From Acinetobacter zhairuonensis (GTDB lineage Bacteria > Pseudomonadota > Gammaproteobacteria > Pseudomonadales > Moraxellaceae), in assembly GCF_022601715.1 (NCBI RefSeq), contig NZ_JAKVIM010000015.1:1-64000 (forward strand): a stretch of DNA of 64,000 nucleotides. The letters run 5' to 3'. How positions within the stretch are numbered: position 1 is the stretch's first letter; the number at the start of each line of letters is the position of its first letter. This document shows, one piece after another, positions 23,971 to 32,768 of this stretch. The notes under the pieces are model-generated. The model did not search any database. It had not been told where the DNA came from and saw only the letters and a list, made by a program, of their open reading frames with translations. Both the position numbers and the translations under genes were made by a program.

Positions 23971-24166
23971 AGCCGACCTGCCTCGATACATCTAAAAATG
24001 AATGGGGGTATCAATTTTTGGAGTATTGAGAGTTACCCCTATTTATACCCCGAATATGGGGGTATTTCTATTCTATTGAATGTCGTTGCTAGGGGCAATA
24101 AAATACTTTAAAGGGCTATATAATAAGGTTTTAGGTTGTTGATGGTAGTTGCATCTACTTGTAATT
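23971..24166. promoter_or_regulatory. Integrase promoter / attachment-site region
   Basis: Non-coding between int and tRNA-Arg. ATACCCC (24045-24051) and GGGGGTAT (24058-24065) are inverted around 6 bases, and a further GGGGGTAT (24004-24011) and TACCCCTA (24034-24041) flank them. These repeated GGGGTA units are good candidates for integrase arm or excisionase sites. The crossover core should overlap the tRNA 3' end to the right; its partner copy is not in the window. Confidence 0.5.
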
Positions 24167-24242
24167 TGGTGCGCCCTGCGGGACTCGAACCCACGTCGGT
24201 CGCTTAGGAGGCAACTGCTCTATCCAGTTAAGCTAAGGGCGC
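24167..24242 (-). tRNA. tRNA-Arg (anticodon CCU)
   Basis: The reverse complement starts GCGCCC and ends GGGCGC-A-CCA, with a 7-bp acceptor stem region, a standard TTCGAGTCC T-loop, and an anticodon loop CTCCTAA giving CCU. CCA is encoded. The 3' end points into the prophage, and the tRNA remains intact after integration. Confidence 0.95.
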
Positions 24243-24271
24243 AAAGTGTGAATAATGTAACTGATTTTAAA

Positions 24272-24308
24272 GCAAAAAAAAAGTTATTGCCGAAACAATA
24301 ACTTTTTT
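24272..24308 (-). terminator. Terminator of aroP (bidirectional form)
   Basis: AGTTATTG (24282-24289) and CAATAACT (24296-24303) are inverted around CCGAAA and flanked by an A run on the left and a T run on the right. It lies 19 bp beyond the aroP stop. Confidence 0.9.
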
Positions 24309-24326
24309 AACGCAAGCAAAAGCAAC

Positions 24327-25682
24327 TTATTCTTTGCTTGGTTTAATCATTTTAAAGAAGACCAGCATTAGTACAATCCAGATTGGAAGCATTAGTACAG
24401 ATTCTTTAAAGCCTTGCGTCCACATAATGTAGAGTACAAGTGCAATAAAAATCAGGACTAAATAGTTGCTCATCGGCGACCAAAGTGCAGGGAATTTGGT
24501 TTGCGTAGCAGTTGCTTTCATGGCTTGACGGAATTTTAAGTGTGTCAAGCTAATCATTGCCCAGTTGAGAACCAAAGCGCCTACAACCACATACATTAAG
24601 TGACCTAGTGCATCTTCAGGTACGAAGTAGTTCAACAATACGCAACCGAAAATCAGCAATGCAGAGAACAGCACGGCAGGAATTGGCACACCTTGTTTGT
24701 TCACTTTCAAGAAAACTTTTGGCGCATTTCCTTGCTCAGCTAAACCAAACAACATACGGCTATTCGCGTACATGCCACTGTTATAAACAGACAATGCTGC
24801 AGTTAAAATAATGAAATTGAGTAAATGTGCAGCCCATTGAATGCCCATTTGACTAAAAATCATCACGAATGGACTTTTGTCCAAACCACCTAAATCTAAT
24901 GCATTCCAAGGCACTAAAGACAACAGAATCGTTAATGAGCCAACATAGAAAATCAGAACACGCAAAACGACTTGGTTAATGGCTTTTGGAATGGTTTTTT
25001 GTGGATCTTTTGCTTCTGCTGCTGCCATCCCGATCAGTTCAATACCCCCAAAGGCGAACATGATGAATGCCAACATATAGAATAAACCGTCAAAACCATT
25101 CGGGAAGAATCCACCATTAGTCCAGAGATTGCTAAAAGAAGCGGTAGAGGTTGAATCTGCTGTAAAGATTAAAAATAAACCGAAGACAATCATGGAAATG
25201 ACTGCAGCGACTTTAATAATCGCCAGCCAGAATTCAGATTCGCCATAGAACTTCACATTGCCAAGGTTAATTAAGGTAATGACAATAAAGAAGAACAGGA
25301 CGGAAGCCCAAGCAGGAATATGAGGCCACCAGTAGTTAATATATTTAGCAACCGCAGTTAGCTCGGTCATGGCTACTAAAATATAGAGAATCCAGTAATT
25401 CCAACCAGCTAGGAAGCCAGGGAATTTGCCCCAGTATTGATAAGCAAAATGACTGAATGAACCAGCAACCGGTTCATGGACAATCATTTCCCCTAAATGA
25501 CGCATAATCAAAAATGCAATTAAACCACCAATGGCATAACCTAGAATGATGGATGGACCTGCAGATTGAATAACCTGTGCGGAACCTAAGAATAAGCCTG
25601 TACCAATTGCGCCACCCATGGCGATAAGTTGGATGTGACGGTTCTTTAAGCCACGCTGAAGTTGTGAAGAGTTATTGTTCAA
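24327..25682 (-). CDS. aroP: Aromatic amino acid permease (APC family)
   Basis: The 451-residue inner-membrane protein has about 12 hydrophobic segments. It closely follows E. coli AroP/PheP: RGLKNRHIQLIAMGGAIGTG at the N-terminus, GPSIILGYAIGGLIAFLIMR, EPVAGSFSHFAY, and TAALSVYNSGMYANSRMLFG. It imports Phe, Tyr and Trp with protons. It is a single-gene unit with its own terminator next to tRNA-Arg and is divergent from prpF. Substrate within the AroP/PheP/ProY group cannot be fixed by sequence alone. Confidence 0.85.
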   Translation of the reverse strand: MNNNSSQLQRGLKNRHIQLIAMGGAIGTGLFLGSAQVIQSAGPSIILGYAIGGLIAFLIMRHLGEMIVHEPVAGSFSHFAYQYWGKFPGFLAGWNYWILYILVAMTELTAVAKYINYWWPHIPAWASVLFFFIVITLINLGNVKFYGESEFWLAIIKVAAVISMIVFGLFLIFTADSTSTASFSNLWTNGGFFPNGFDGLFYMLAFIMFAFGGIELIGMAAAEAKDPQKTIPKAINQVVLRVLIFYVGSLTILLSLVPWNALDLGGLDKSPFVMIFSQMGIQWAAHLLNFIILTAALSVYNSGMYANSRMLFGLAEQGNAPKVFLKVNKQGVPIPAVLFSALLIFGCVLLNYFVPEDALGHLMYVVVGALVLNWAMISLTHLKFRQAMKATATQTKFPALWSPMSNYLVLIFIALVLYIMWTQGFKESVLMLPIWIVLMLVFFKMIKPSKE

Positions 25683-25998
25683 AGTTCTCAGCCCGACGAT
25701 GAATGTGTAAGGATTGTAAAGGATTGATTACACTTAGCCTAGTAGATGAACGATCGGTCAAATAATTTCACTATGAGTATTTTATTTTTTACATATAAAA
25801 TTGAATGATGAATCAATTGTTTAGATTTATTTAAAAAATGACTCTATCGTTCTGAATGATGTGAAAAAAATGATCAAGCGTTGTTTTTTTATACTTAAGT
25901 CCTGCAAGACCATTTTTTTTCATAAAAAGCAGTATGATGGATAAGGTTTAAATTGATCAAATATCGCAAAACAACCAATCAGGAAGGATTGAACAACA
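25683..25998. promoter_or_regulatory. Divergent aroP-prpF intergenic region
   Basis: This 316-bp AT-rich non-coding gap must hold promoters for both divergent genes. AGGAAGGA precedes the prpF start by about 14 bases. No strong dyad or RNA gene was seen. Confidence 0.5.
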
Positions 25999-27189
25999 AT
26001 GAGTTTCGCCCAACAGATTAAAATTCCAGCGACTTATATGCGTGGTGGCACCAGCAAAGGTGTATTTTTTAAGCGTGATGATTTACCAGAGGCGGCACAA
26101 GTAGCAGGTAAAATCCGTGATCAAGTTTTATTGCGTGTTATTGGTAGCCCAGATCCTTATGCCAAGCAAATTGATGGTATGGGGGGAGCGACTTCGAGTA
26201 CCAGTAAAACCGTGATTTTGGCGAAGAGCACCCAAGCAGATCATGATGTGGATTATCTGTTTGGGCAAGTCTCGATTGATCAACCTTTTGTAGACTGGAG
26301 TGGCAACTGCGGTAACTTAACAGCTGCAGTTGGTTCATTTGCGATTTCGAACGGCTTAGTCGATGCCGCACGTATTCCTACTGATGGTATCTGTACTGTG
26401 CGTATTTGGCAGGTCAACATTCAAAAAACCATTATTGCGCATGTACCCATCACTCACGGTCAAGTGCAAGAAACCGGTGATTTTGAATTGGATGGCGTCA
26501 CTTTTCCTGCTGCGGAAGTACAAATTGAATTTTTAGACCCGGCGGATGATGGTGAAGATGGTGGCGCCATGTTCCCGACAGGTAATTTGGTCGATACTTT
26601 AGAAGTTCCAGACATTGGGTCATTCCCTGCAACATTTATTAATGCAGGTATTCCAACTATTTTCGTAAATGCTGAAGACATTGGTTATACAGGGACAGAA
26701 CTGCAAGATGCGATCAATAGTGATGTCGAGGCTCTAAAGCGTTTTGAAACCATTCGTGCCTATGGTGCCAAACAGATGGGGTTGATTCAGGACATTGCTG
26801 AAGCAGAGACACGCCAACATACCCCAAAAATTGCTTTTGTCTCCAAGCCCAAAGCCTATGTATCTTCGAGCGGAAAAGCGATTACCGAGCTAGATAGTGA
26901 TTTACTGGTCCGTGCTCTGTCTATGGGTAAACTTCATCATGCCATGATGGGTACGGCAGCGGTTGCTATTGGTACAGCGGCTGCAATTCCGGGTACCTTG
27001 GTGAACTTGGCTGCGGGTGGTGGTGAACGTGAAGCGGTTCGTTTTGGACATCCATCAGGGACATTACGTGTCGGTGCGCAAGCAATTCTAGAAAATGGTC
27101 AGTGGCAAGTGAAAAAAGCCATTATGAGCCGTAGTGCACGTGTCTTGATGGAAGGTTGGGTGCGTGTACCTGAAGATTGTTTGAAATAA
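25999..27189 (+). CDS. prpF: PrpF-family 2-methylaconitate isomerase
   Basis: The 396-residue protein has the PrpF hallmarks MRGGTSKGVFF at the N-terminus, IDGMGGATSSTSKT, and DWSGNCGNLTAAVG. The latter carries the conserved Cys of the diaminopimelate-epimerase-like fold. PrpF works with AcnD in the 2-methylcitrate cycle for propionate, isomerising 2-methylaconitate. Here it stands alone, with no prpB, prpC or acnD nearby. It may therefore be a relocated prpF or a paralogue acting on another aconitate-type substrate (the family includes 4-oxalomesaconate tautomerases). Confidence 0.8.
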   Translation: MSFAQQIKIPATYMRGGTSKGVFFKRDDLPEAAQVAGKIRDQVLLRVIGSPDPYAKQIDGMGGATSSTSKTVILAKSTQADHDVDYLFGQVSIDQPFVDWSGNCGNLTAAVGSFAISNGLVDAARIPTDGICTVRIWQVNIQKTIIAHVPITHGQVQETGDFELDGVTFPAAEVQIEFLDPADDGEDGGAMFPTGNLVDTLEVPDIGSFPATFINAGIPTIFVNAEDIGYTGTELQDAINSDVEALKRFETIRAYGAKQMGLIQDIAEAETRQHTPKIAFVSKPKAYVSSSGKAITELDSDLLVRALSMGKLHHAMMGTAAVAIGTAAAIPGTLVNLAAGGGEREAVRFGHPSGTLRVGAQAILENGQWQVKKAIMSRSARVLMEGWVRVPEDCLK

Positions 27190-27210
27190 GCTTTCTATTT
27201 ATTCCATTCA

Positions 27211-27243
27211 AAAGCTCTTATCTCATCGATAAGGGCTTTTTTT
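27211..27243 (+). terminator. Rho-independent terminator of prpF
   Basis: AAAGCTCTTATC (27211-27222) pairs with GATAAGGGCTTT (27228-27239, one G-U) and a T run follows. Confidence 0.9.
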
Positions 27244-27387
27244 ATTTCTAATGCACACTAAGTAATAAGTAAATCTTAAATTTATATATATTTTATATTC
27301 ATAAACTATTCTAATTTTATTAGAAAGTTTCTGTTTTAAAATTTGATAGCATTTTGCGTAGCTTTAACCTAAAAAAATGTATGGATT

Positions 27388-28359
27388 ATGGTTGCTCATT
27401 CTATTCCAAAAAAAGTTGAAATTGATGCTCATGAAGTATTGAACGCTCTGCCTATGGCAACAGCTTTACTCTCGTCTACGGGAGAAATTTTGTTTGCCAA
27501 TCATTTTTTTGCAGATAGCTTTGCTGTTTCACTCGAACATATCCAGTTCCAGCATTTATCGCAGTTTTCAGAAGACTGTTTTCAGGTCTTTGCTCAAAAG
27601 ATGCTGCGATTTAAGCAGGGACTGCCTGTAGAACCTTTTGAATATCAATTTTATGGTCGCTATTACTGGGTAATGTTAAAACCAAATTATGCCGAGAGTG
27701 GAGAAGTAGAATCGGTACTTCTATGTAGCTCAGATATTTCAGATTTAAAGCACAGTCAAATTCAACTTGAAGCCAAAAATCTTGAGCTAAGACGCATCAG
27801 TGAAAAAGACCATTTAACCGGCTTGGCAAATCGTCGTGCTTTTGATTTGAAATTAAAACACTATTTGCATGGAATAACCCAAAATGAAACCACTGAACTG
27901 ACCTTACTACTGCTAGATGTCGATAATTTTAAGCAGCTCAATGATCGTTATGGGCATAGTTTGGGGGATGATGTGCTAAAAGCCTTGGCACGTACTTTAC
28001 TCAATGTGAGTTCAATTGAAGTTACCCAGAATATTTATCGTGTGGGTGGGGAAGAATTTGCGATTTTGTTGCCCAATCAGTCCTTGAAATACGGATGTAA
28101 ACAAGCCGAGCTGTATCGAACAGCGATTGAAGTCTTAGGTCAACATTTCCGTGGACAAACGCTGCATGATTTTTCTATTTCAGTGGGAGTGATCCATGCT
28201 TCAGAATTTATGTTCGCCCGTCGTATGTATGAGCTAGCCGATGAAGCCTTGTATTGTGCCAAGAGTAGTCGTAAAAACTGCGTCTATTATACAGACCATT
28301 ACACATGCTATTCCTATCCCGACCATAAGCGATGCTGTAAGGGGGAATCTTGTACTTAA
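27388..28359 (+). CDS. PAS-GGDEF diguanylate cyclase
   Basis: In this 323-residue soluble protein, residues about 12-120 form a PAS-like sensor domain (NALPMATALLSSTGEILFAN). A short helix leads to a GGDEF domain starting DHLTGLANRR (141-150), with DVDNFKQLND and an intact GGEEF active site (220-224). No RxxD inhibitory site is visible just before it, so product feedback may be lacking. It makes cyclic di-GMP. An odd Cys-rich tail (CYSYPDHKRCCKGESC) ends the protein, with five Cys, possibly metal- or redox-sensitive. It is a single-gene unit. Confidence 0.88.
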   Translation: MVAHSIPKKVEIDAHEVLNALPMATALLSSTGEILFANHFFADSFAVSLEHIQFQHLSQFSEDCFQVFAQKMLRFKQGLPVEPFEYQFYGRYYWVMLKPNYAESGEVESVLLCSSDISDLKHSQIQLEAKNLELRRISEKDHLTGLANRRAFDLKLKHYLHGITQNETTELTLLLLDVDNFKQLNDRYGHSLGDDVLKALARTLLNVSSIEVTQNIYRVGGEEFAILLPNQSLKYGCKQAELYRTAIEVLGQHFRGQTLHDFSISVGVIHASEFMFARRMYELADEALYCAKSSRKNCVYYTDHYTCYSYPDHKRCCKGESCT

Positions 28360-28612
28360 AGACTTTATTCCGTTACAAGTTGTGCGGGCTGTTTAATGTC
28401 ATTTAAACAGTGTGATTGATTTGTAGGGCTGTATATGTTGAAAAGAACCGAGCGGTAGATTGAATAGAGAAAGGTCAAATTAACTTTGCATTAAATTATA
28501 ATCGTAAGGTGTATGGCGAACATCGCATTTAGCGTACAATCACGGGCAATCCGAACTTTGATGGTCGTACAGCAATAGACTAGGGCTGTATAGCAAAAAT
28601 ATCGAGGCAAAT

Positions 28613-29521
28613 GTGTCATCTCTAACCGACGTACAAAATAATACCTTGCAACAAGCGCAACAGCAGATTCAGCAAGACCTTCTTGCTGCATTACAGGCGT
28701 TTTCTTTACCTGAGCCGTTAAAAAGTGCGGTGCATCATGCGGTGATGCTTGGTGGTAAGCGTGTACGTCCAGCCTTGTGTTATGCGACCGCAGCCATTCG
28801 TCCAAATCAGAATCAGGCTGCAGTCCGTCGTGCAGCGGTCGCAGTAGAGCTTATTCATTGTTATTCCTTGGCACATGATGATTTGCCATGTATGGACAAT
28901 GATCAATTACGCCGTGGGCAGCCCACCTGTCATGTGGCGTATGGTGAAGACACAGCCTTATTAGCAGGAGATATTCTGCAATCCATGGCATTTGAAGTGT
29001 TGGGTAGTCGTTTGTTTGATCAGGGCGAAGCGGTTGATCAATCGGTGATTCTTAAACAAATGCAAATTCTGGCGACCGCTTCTTCAAAAATGGTCTGTGG
29101 ACAGGTATTGGATTTACAGGCTGAAGGCAAGCAAATTGATCAGCAAGCTTTAGAAAATATTCATCGTAATAAAACAGGTGCCTTAATTACCGCAGCAATT
29201 ATGATGGCAGCGGTGACCATTTTTACTGGTACAGACCCTGCGATTCCGCAATTAAGACAATATGGGCAAAACATTGGTCTGGCTTTCCAAGTACAAGATG
29301 ACATCTTGGATATTATTGCCAATACCGAACAACTCGGTAAAACGGCAGGTAAAGATGAGCAAGTCGAAAAGTCGACTTATCCTGCATTGATGGGCTTAGA
29401 GCAAGCCAAAGCTTATGCGCAAACCTTGCATGACCAAGCTTTTGCAGCTTTGCAGTTTTTTGAAGGGCAGGCTCAAGAGCTAGAACAAATCTCTCAGTTC
29501 TTATTGGCAAGACAGTTCTAA
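28613..29521 (+). CDS. ispA: Farnesyl diphosphate synthase
   Basis: The 302-residue protein has the short-chain polyprenyl synthase motifs GGKRVRP (47-53), first aspartate-rich DDLPCMDND with following RRG (89-102), KTGAL, and second DDILD (about 235). It condenses IPP with DMAPP and GPP to make C15 FPP for quinones and undecaprenyl carriers. The start is GTG at 28613, after GAGG; the ATG at 28611 is out of frame. It is followed by a terminator shared with the convergent putP. Confidence 0.93.
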   Translation: MSSLTDVQNNTLQQAQQQIQQDLLAALQAFSLPEPLKSAVHHAVMLGGKRVRPALCYATAAIRPNQNQAAVRRAAVAVELIHCYSLAHDDLPCMDNDQLRRGQPTCHVAYGEDTALLAGDILQSMAFEVLGSRLFDQGEAVDQSVILKQMQILATASSKMVCGQVLDLQAEGKQIDQQALENIHRNKTGALITAAIMMAAVTIFTGTDPAIPQLRQYGQNIGLAFQVQDDILDIIANTEQLGKTAGKDEQVEKSTYPALMGLEQAKAYAQTLHDQAFAALQFFEGQAQELEQISQFLLARQF

Positions 29522-29586
29522 AAGTAAACCTTTTAACAGGACTATAAGGACATCCAGAATGGATTAAATCTGAATGCACTTAAAGC

Positions 29587-29627
29587 AAAACTCTATATCA
29601 CCTGAAGATGATATAGAGTTTTTTTAC
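29587..29627. terminator. Bidirectional terminator between ispA and putP
   Basis: AACTCTATATCA and TGATATAGAGTT are perfectly inverted around 8 bases, with an A run on the left and a T run on the right. It lies 6 bp beyond the putP stop. Confidence 0.93.
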
Positions 29628-29632
29628 GAGAA

Positions 29633-31123
29633 TTATTTAGAGGCTTTGTAAAGCTCATCGGCTTGTTCAAAACGATCAGTGATGTCTTTTTCAGGTGCTT
29701 TGCTGAATAGACTGAACACGACAATTGCAATGGTTGCACAGATGAAACCTGGAATAATTTCATAAATACCTGTCGCACCGAAAGCATTTTTCCAGACAAT
29801 TACCATGACTGCACCTGTAATCATACCTGCAAGTGCACCTGTTAAAGTCATGCGCTTCCAGAATAACGACAAGATGATTAGTGGACCGAAAGCCGCGCCG
29901 AAACCTGCCCAAGCGTATGCCACTAGACCAAGGACTTTGGCGTCAGGATTACCCGCCATCCAGATGGCTAATAAGGCAATCATTAGTACCATGAGACGAC
30001 CAACCCAAACCAATTCTTTTTGTGACGCATTTTTGCGTAAGAATGATTTGTAAAAGTCTTCAGTTAAGGTACTTGAACACACTAGAAGCTGACAGCTTAA
30101 GGTACTCATAACAGCTGCTAAAATTGCAGCAAGCACGATACCTGCAACCCAAGGGTTAAACAGGACTTTGGTTAATTCCATGAATACAGTTTCAGGGTTG
30201 GCATTTACCGCAGCCGCATATTCAGGATGCTGGTGGAAATAGGCAATACCAAAGAAACCTGCAGCAACCGCACCTGCAAGACAGAAAATCATCCATGCCA
30301 TACCAATACGACGTGCATTCGGAATAGATTTCACCGAGTCAGCTGCCATGAAGCGAACTAAAATGTGTGGTTGACCAAAGTAACCTAAGCCCCAAGCCAT
30401 TAGTGAAATAATCGCAACGACGCTTAAATCACCAAATAGGTTCATGGCTTGAGGACGAGCAGCTTCAAGTGCCATGGTTAATTCTTGCGTATCGCTAAAG
30501 CTGAGCAGGGCAACGATAGGCGTTAGAATTAAAGCAAAAATCATCAAAGTCGCTTGAATGGTGTCGGTCCAGCTTACAGCGAGGAAGCCACCAATAAACA
30601 CATAGCTAATCGTTGCAATGGCACTGACCCACAGTGCAGTTGTGTAAGACATGCCAAACATGCTTTCGAACAAACGCGCGCCTGCAACCATGCCTGAAGC
30701 ACAGTAGATGGCAAAGAAAATCAAAATCACGCAAGCCGATACAATACGCAGGACTTTCTTATGATCGTTAAAACGATTGGAAAAATAGTCGGGTAAGGTT
30801 AAGGCATTATGCTGTACTTCAGTGTGAACACGTAAACGTCCAGCCACCAATAGCCAGTTTAACCAAGCACCGATCACCAAACCGATACCGATCCACATTT
30901 CTGAAAGACCAGACAAGAAGATTGCACCAGGTAAGCCCATGAGTAACCAACCACTCATGTCTGATGCACCAGCCGAAAGTGCAGTTACAAAACTTCCTAA
31001 ACTACGACCACCGAGGATGTAATCGTCAAAGTTATTGGTTGCACGGTAAGCCATCAAGCCAATAAACACCATGGCAATGATATAAAAGAAAAAAGTGATT
31101 AAGGTCGGATTCAGTGAACTCAT
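29633..31123 (-). CDS. putP: Sodium/proline symporter
   Basis: The 496-residue inner-membrane protein of the SSS family has about 13 hydrophobic segments. PutP-type motifs are DDYILGGRSLGSFVTALSAG, ASDMSGWLLMGLPG, and YCASGMVAGARLFES. It imports proline with sodium. It is monocistronic, convergent with ispA. No putA is nearby. Confidence 0.92.
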   Translation of the reverse strand: MSSLNPTLITFFFYIIAMVFIGLMAYRATNNFDDYILGGRSLGSFVTALSAGASDMSGWLLMGLPGAIFLSGLSEMWIGIGLVIGAWLNWLLVAGRLRVHTEVQHNALTLPDYFSNRFNDHKKVLRIVSACVILIFFAIYCASGMVAGARLFESMFGMSYTTALWVSAIATISYVFIGGFLAVSWTDTIQATLMIFALILTPIVALLSFSDTQELTMALEAARPQAMNLFGDLSVVAIISLMAWGLGYFGQPHILVRFMAADSVKSIPNARRIGMAWMIFCLAGAVAAGFFGIAYFHQHPEYAAAVNANPETVFMELTKVLFNPWVAGIVLAAILAAVMSTLSCQLLVCSSTLTEDFYKSFLRKNASQKELVWVGRLMVLMIALLAIWMAGNPDAKVLGLVAYAWAGFGAAFGPLIILSLFWKRMTLTGALAGMITGAVMVIVWKNAFGATGIYEIIPGFICATIAIVVFSLFSKAPEKDITDRFEQADELYKASK

Positions 31124-31326
31124 ACGCTTATCCTTGGGAGTTAAATCACAAACTGAAATTCCGCTTTTTGTTTAAATAGTTACAAAAAGCAAACAATATC
31201 CTGAAAATAAGCGCGAGATTTAAACATAAATTCACAAAGCTTTCTGTTTTTTTTATTCTAAAAAGTAGAATAGGCAGTCACAAACTGCCTATTTTACTGA
31301 AATACAAAGGGATATCACTCGTCGGA

Positions 31327-32181
31327 TTATTTGTTACGACCCATGACACCACGAATGGTATTGAGTACATCTGCTGGCAAGACCACCGTCTTGGCATTAT
31401 TGGATTTCGCCATTTCCTGCATGGCTTTGACATATTGCTCACCCAATAGATATGCAACAGGGATTTCTTTATCACCAACGGCTGAGGTCACCATTTCAAT
31501 GGCGCGTTGCGAAGCTTCTGCAAGGACTACTTGTGCTTCGGCATCACGACGTGAAGCTGCAAGTCGACCATCCGCTTCTAAAATGGCGGCTTGTTTTTCA
31601 CCATCGGCTTTGGTCACTGTCGCACGACGTTGACGTTCCGCAGCAGCTTGGGCTTCCATGGCAGATTGCATGGTTTGAGAAGGCTGAATATCCTGAATTT
31701 CAACAGTTTTTAAGGTAATACCCCAATCTGCAATATCATCCGAAATGGCTGCTTTGAGTTTGGCTTTAATATGATCACGTGAAGAAAGAGCATCATCTAA
31801 ATCCATTTCACCCACAATTGAACGTAACGAGGTTTGCACAAGGTTTTGAATCGCCCAAGTATAATTCTCAATCCCGTACACCGCTTTTTCTGGTGTGGTT
31901 AAATTAATATATGCCACCGCATTCATGAGCAATACCGCGTTGTCACGGGTAATGACTTCTTGAGATGGAATATCTAACACAATATCTTTGGTGGTCACTT
32001 TATATGCCACATCATCAATATAGGGAATGACAAAGTTGAGACCAGGACTTAAGGTGACATGGTATTTACCTAAACGTTGTACAATCCATTTGTAGCCTTG
32101 GGGAACAATACGTACCCCTTTAAAAATTGTGATGCCGACAAAGGCCAGCAACGCAATAACAATAATAGATCCCGCAGACAT
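31327..32181 (-). CDS. SPFH/stomatin-like membrane protease-associated protein
   Basis: The 284-residue protein has an N-terminal membrane anchor (about residues 4-22), an SPFH/band-7 domain (about 23-190, with IVPQGYKWIVQRLGKYH and SPGLNFVIPYID), then a coiled, Ala/Glu-rich helix (AEAQVVLAEASQRA). It resembles QmcA and the slipins. It lies 14 bp after an NfeD-family gene, and such stomatin-NfeD pairs are a conserved operon thought to act together in membrane quality control. Confidence 0.9.
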   Translation of the reverse strand: MSAGSIIVIALLAFVGITIFKGVRIVPQGYKWIVQRLGKYHVTLSPGLNFVIPYIDDVAYKVTTKDIVLDIPSQEVITRDNAVLLMNAVAYINLTTPEKAVYGIENYTWAIQNLVQTSLRSIVGEMDLDDALSSRDHIKAKLKAAISDDIADWGITLKTVEIQDIQPSQTMQSAMEAQAAAERQRRATVTKADGEKQAAILEADGRLAASRRDAEAQVVLAEASQRAIEMVTSAVGDKEIPVAYLLGEQYVKAMQEMAKSNNAKTVVLPADVLNTIRGVMGRNK

Positions 32182-32195
32182 AGTTTTACTCGCTT

Positions 32196-32669
32196 TTATT
32201 GATTGTCATTATTCGGACGATGCGGTTGCACCACAAGGTCATTGCCCAAAATGTCGACCACACGTACCCGATCACCCACATTGACCGTGGATTGGGTGCG
32301 GCAGTTCCATTCATCTGAGCCTAAAATTGGTATAGGAAATCGAACGCGGATTTGCTCATGTTCCATATTGACCTGAATCACCATACCGACCTGACCAATG
32401 GTGGCTTCGCGTGAAAGTCCAGCTTTGGTTTTATCAATCGAAAGTGGTTTAATAAATTTAAACCAGGCAACGGTACACAGAATGGAGAGGATAATCCACA
32501 ACACCAATTGTGCTGTCGAACTAAGGGCTGGAAAAAGCCAAAATAAAATACCCACTAAAATTGCGCTAATACCAAACCATAACGCAGCAAAAGCGGGAAT
32601 GATTAATTCGGACAGCATCAGTAAAACACCGAGCACAAACCAGTGCCACGGTTCAAAAACAAATTCCAT
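32196..32669 (-). CDS. NfeD-family protein
   Basis: The 157-residue protein has three or four N-terminal membrane segments (about residues 10-75) and a C-terminal OB-fold domain (about 88-148: GLSREATIGQVGMVIQ, GDRVRVVDILGNDLVV). This short form lacks the ClpP-like protease part of long NfeD proteins. It is first in the operon with the stomatin-like gene downstream. Confidence 0.9.
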   Translation of the reverse strand: MEFVFEPWHWFVLGVLLMLSELIIPAFAALWFGISAILVGILFWLFPALSSTAQLVLWIILSILCTVAWFKFIKPLSIDKTKAGLSREATIGQVGMVIQVNMEHEQIRVRFPIPILGSDEWNCRTQSTVNVGDRVRVVDILGNDLVVQPHRPNNDNQ

Positions 32670-32768
32670 ACATCTACTCGTGTATTGTATTAGTGAATAG
32701 TGATGAGAAAAGCATCCCTATTCACTGTAACAGATGTCTAAGATGATGAAAATTAAAAAAGTGTGTAT

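Larger units (their letters stand above)
1..24166. mobile_element. Integrated phage-derived element at tRNA-Arg; left end not in window
   Basis: Integrase (22834-23970) lies beside the 3' end of tRNA-Arg(CCU), the classic arrangement for integration into a tRNA gene. Inside are phage families: AlpA, Rha, O-like initiator, DnaB, three ejection-type proteins and a lytic transglycosylase domain. Accessory genes cluster at the left. No repeat of the tRNA 3' end was found by eye to the left, so attL is probably beyond position 1. Terminase, portal, capsid, tail and an obvious lysis cassette are not present in this stretch. The element is therefore either incomplete, continues left of the window, or depends on a helper phage. 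Confidence 0.85.
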
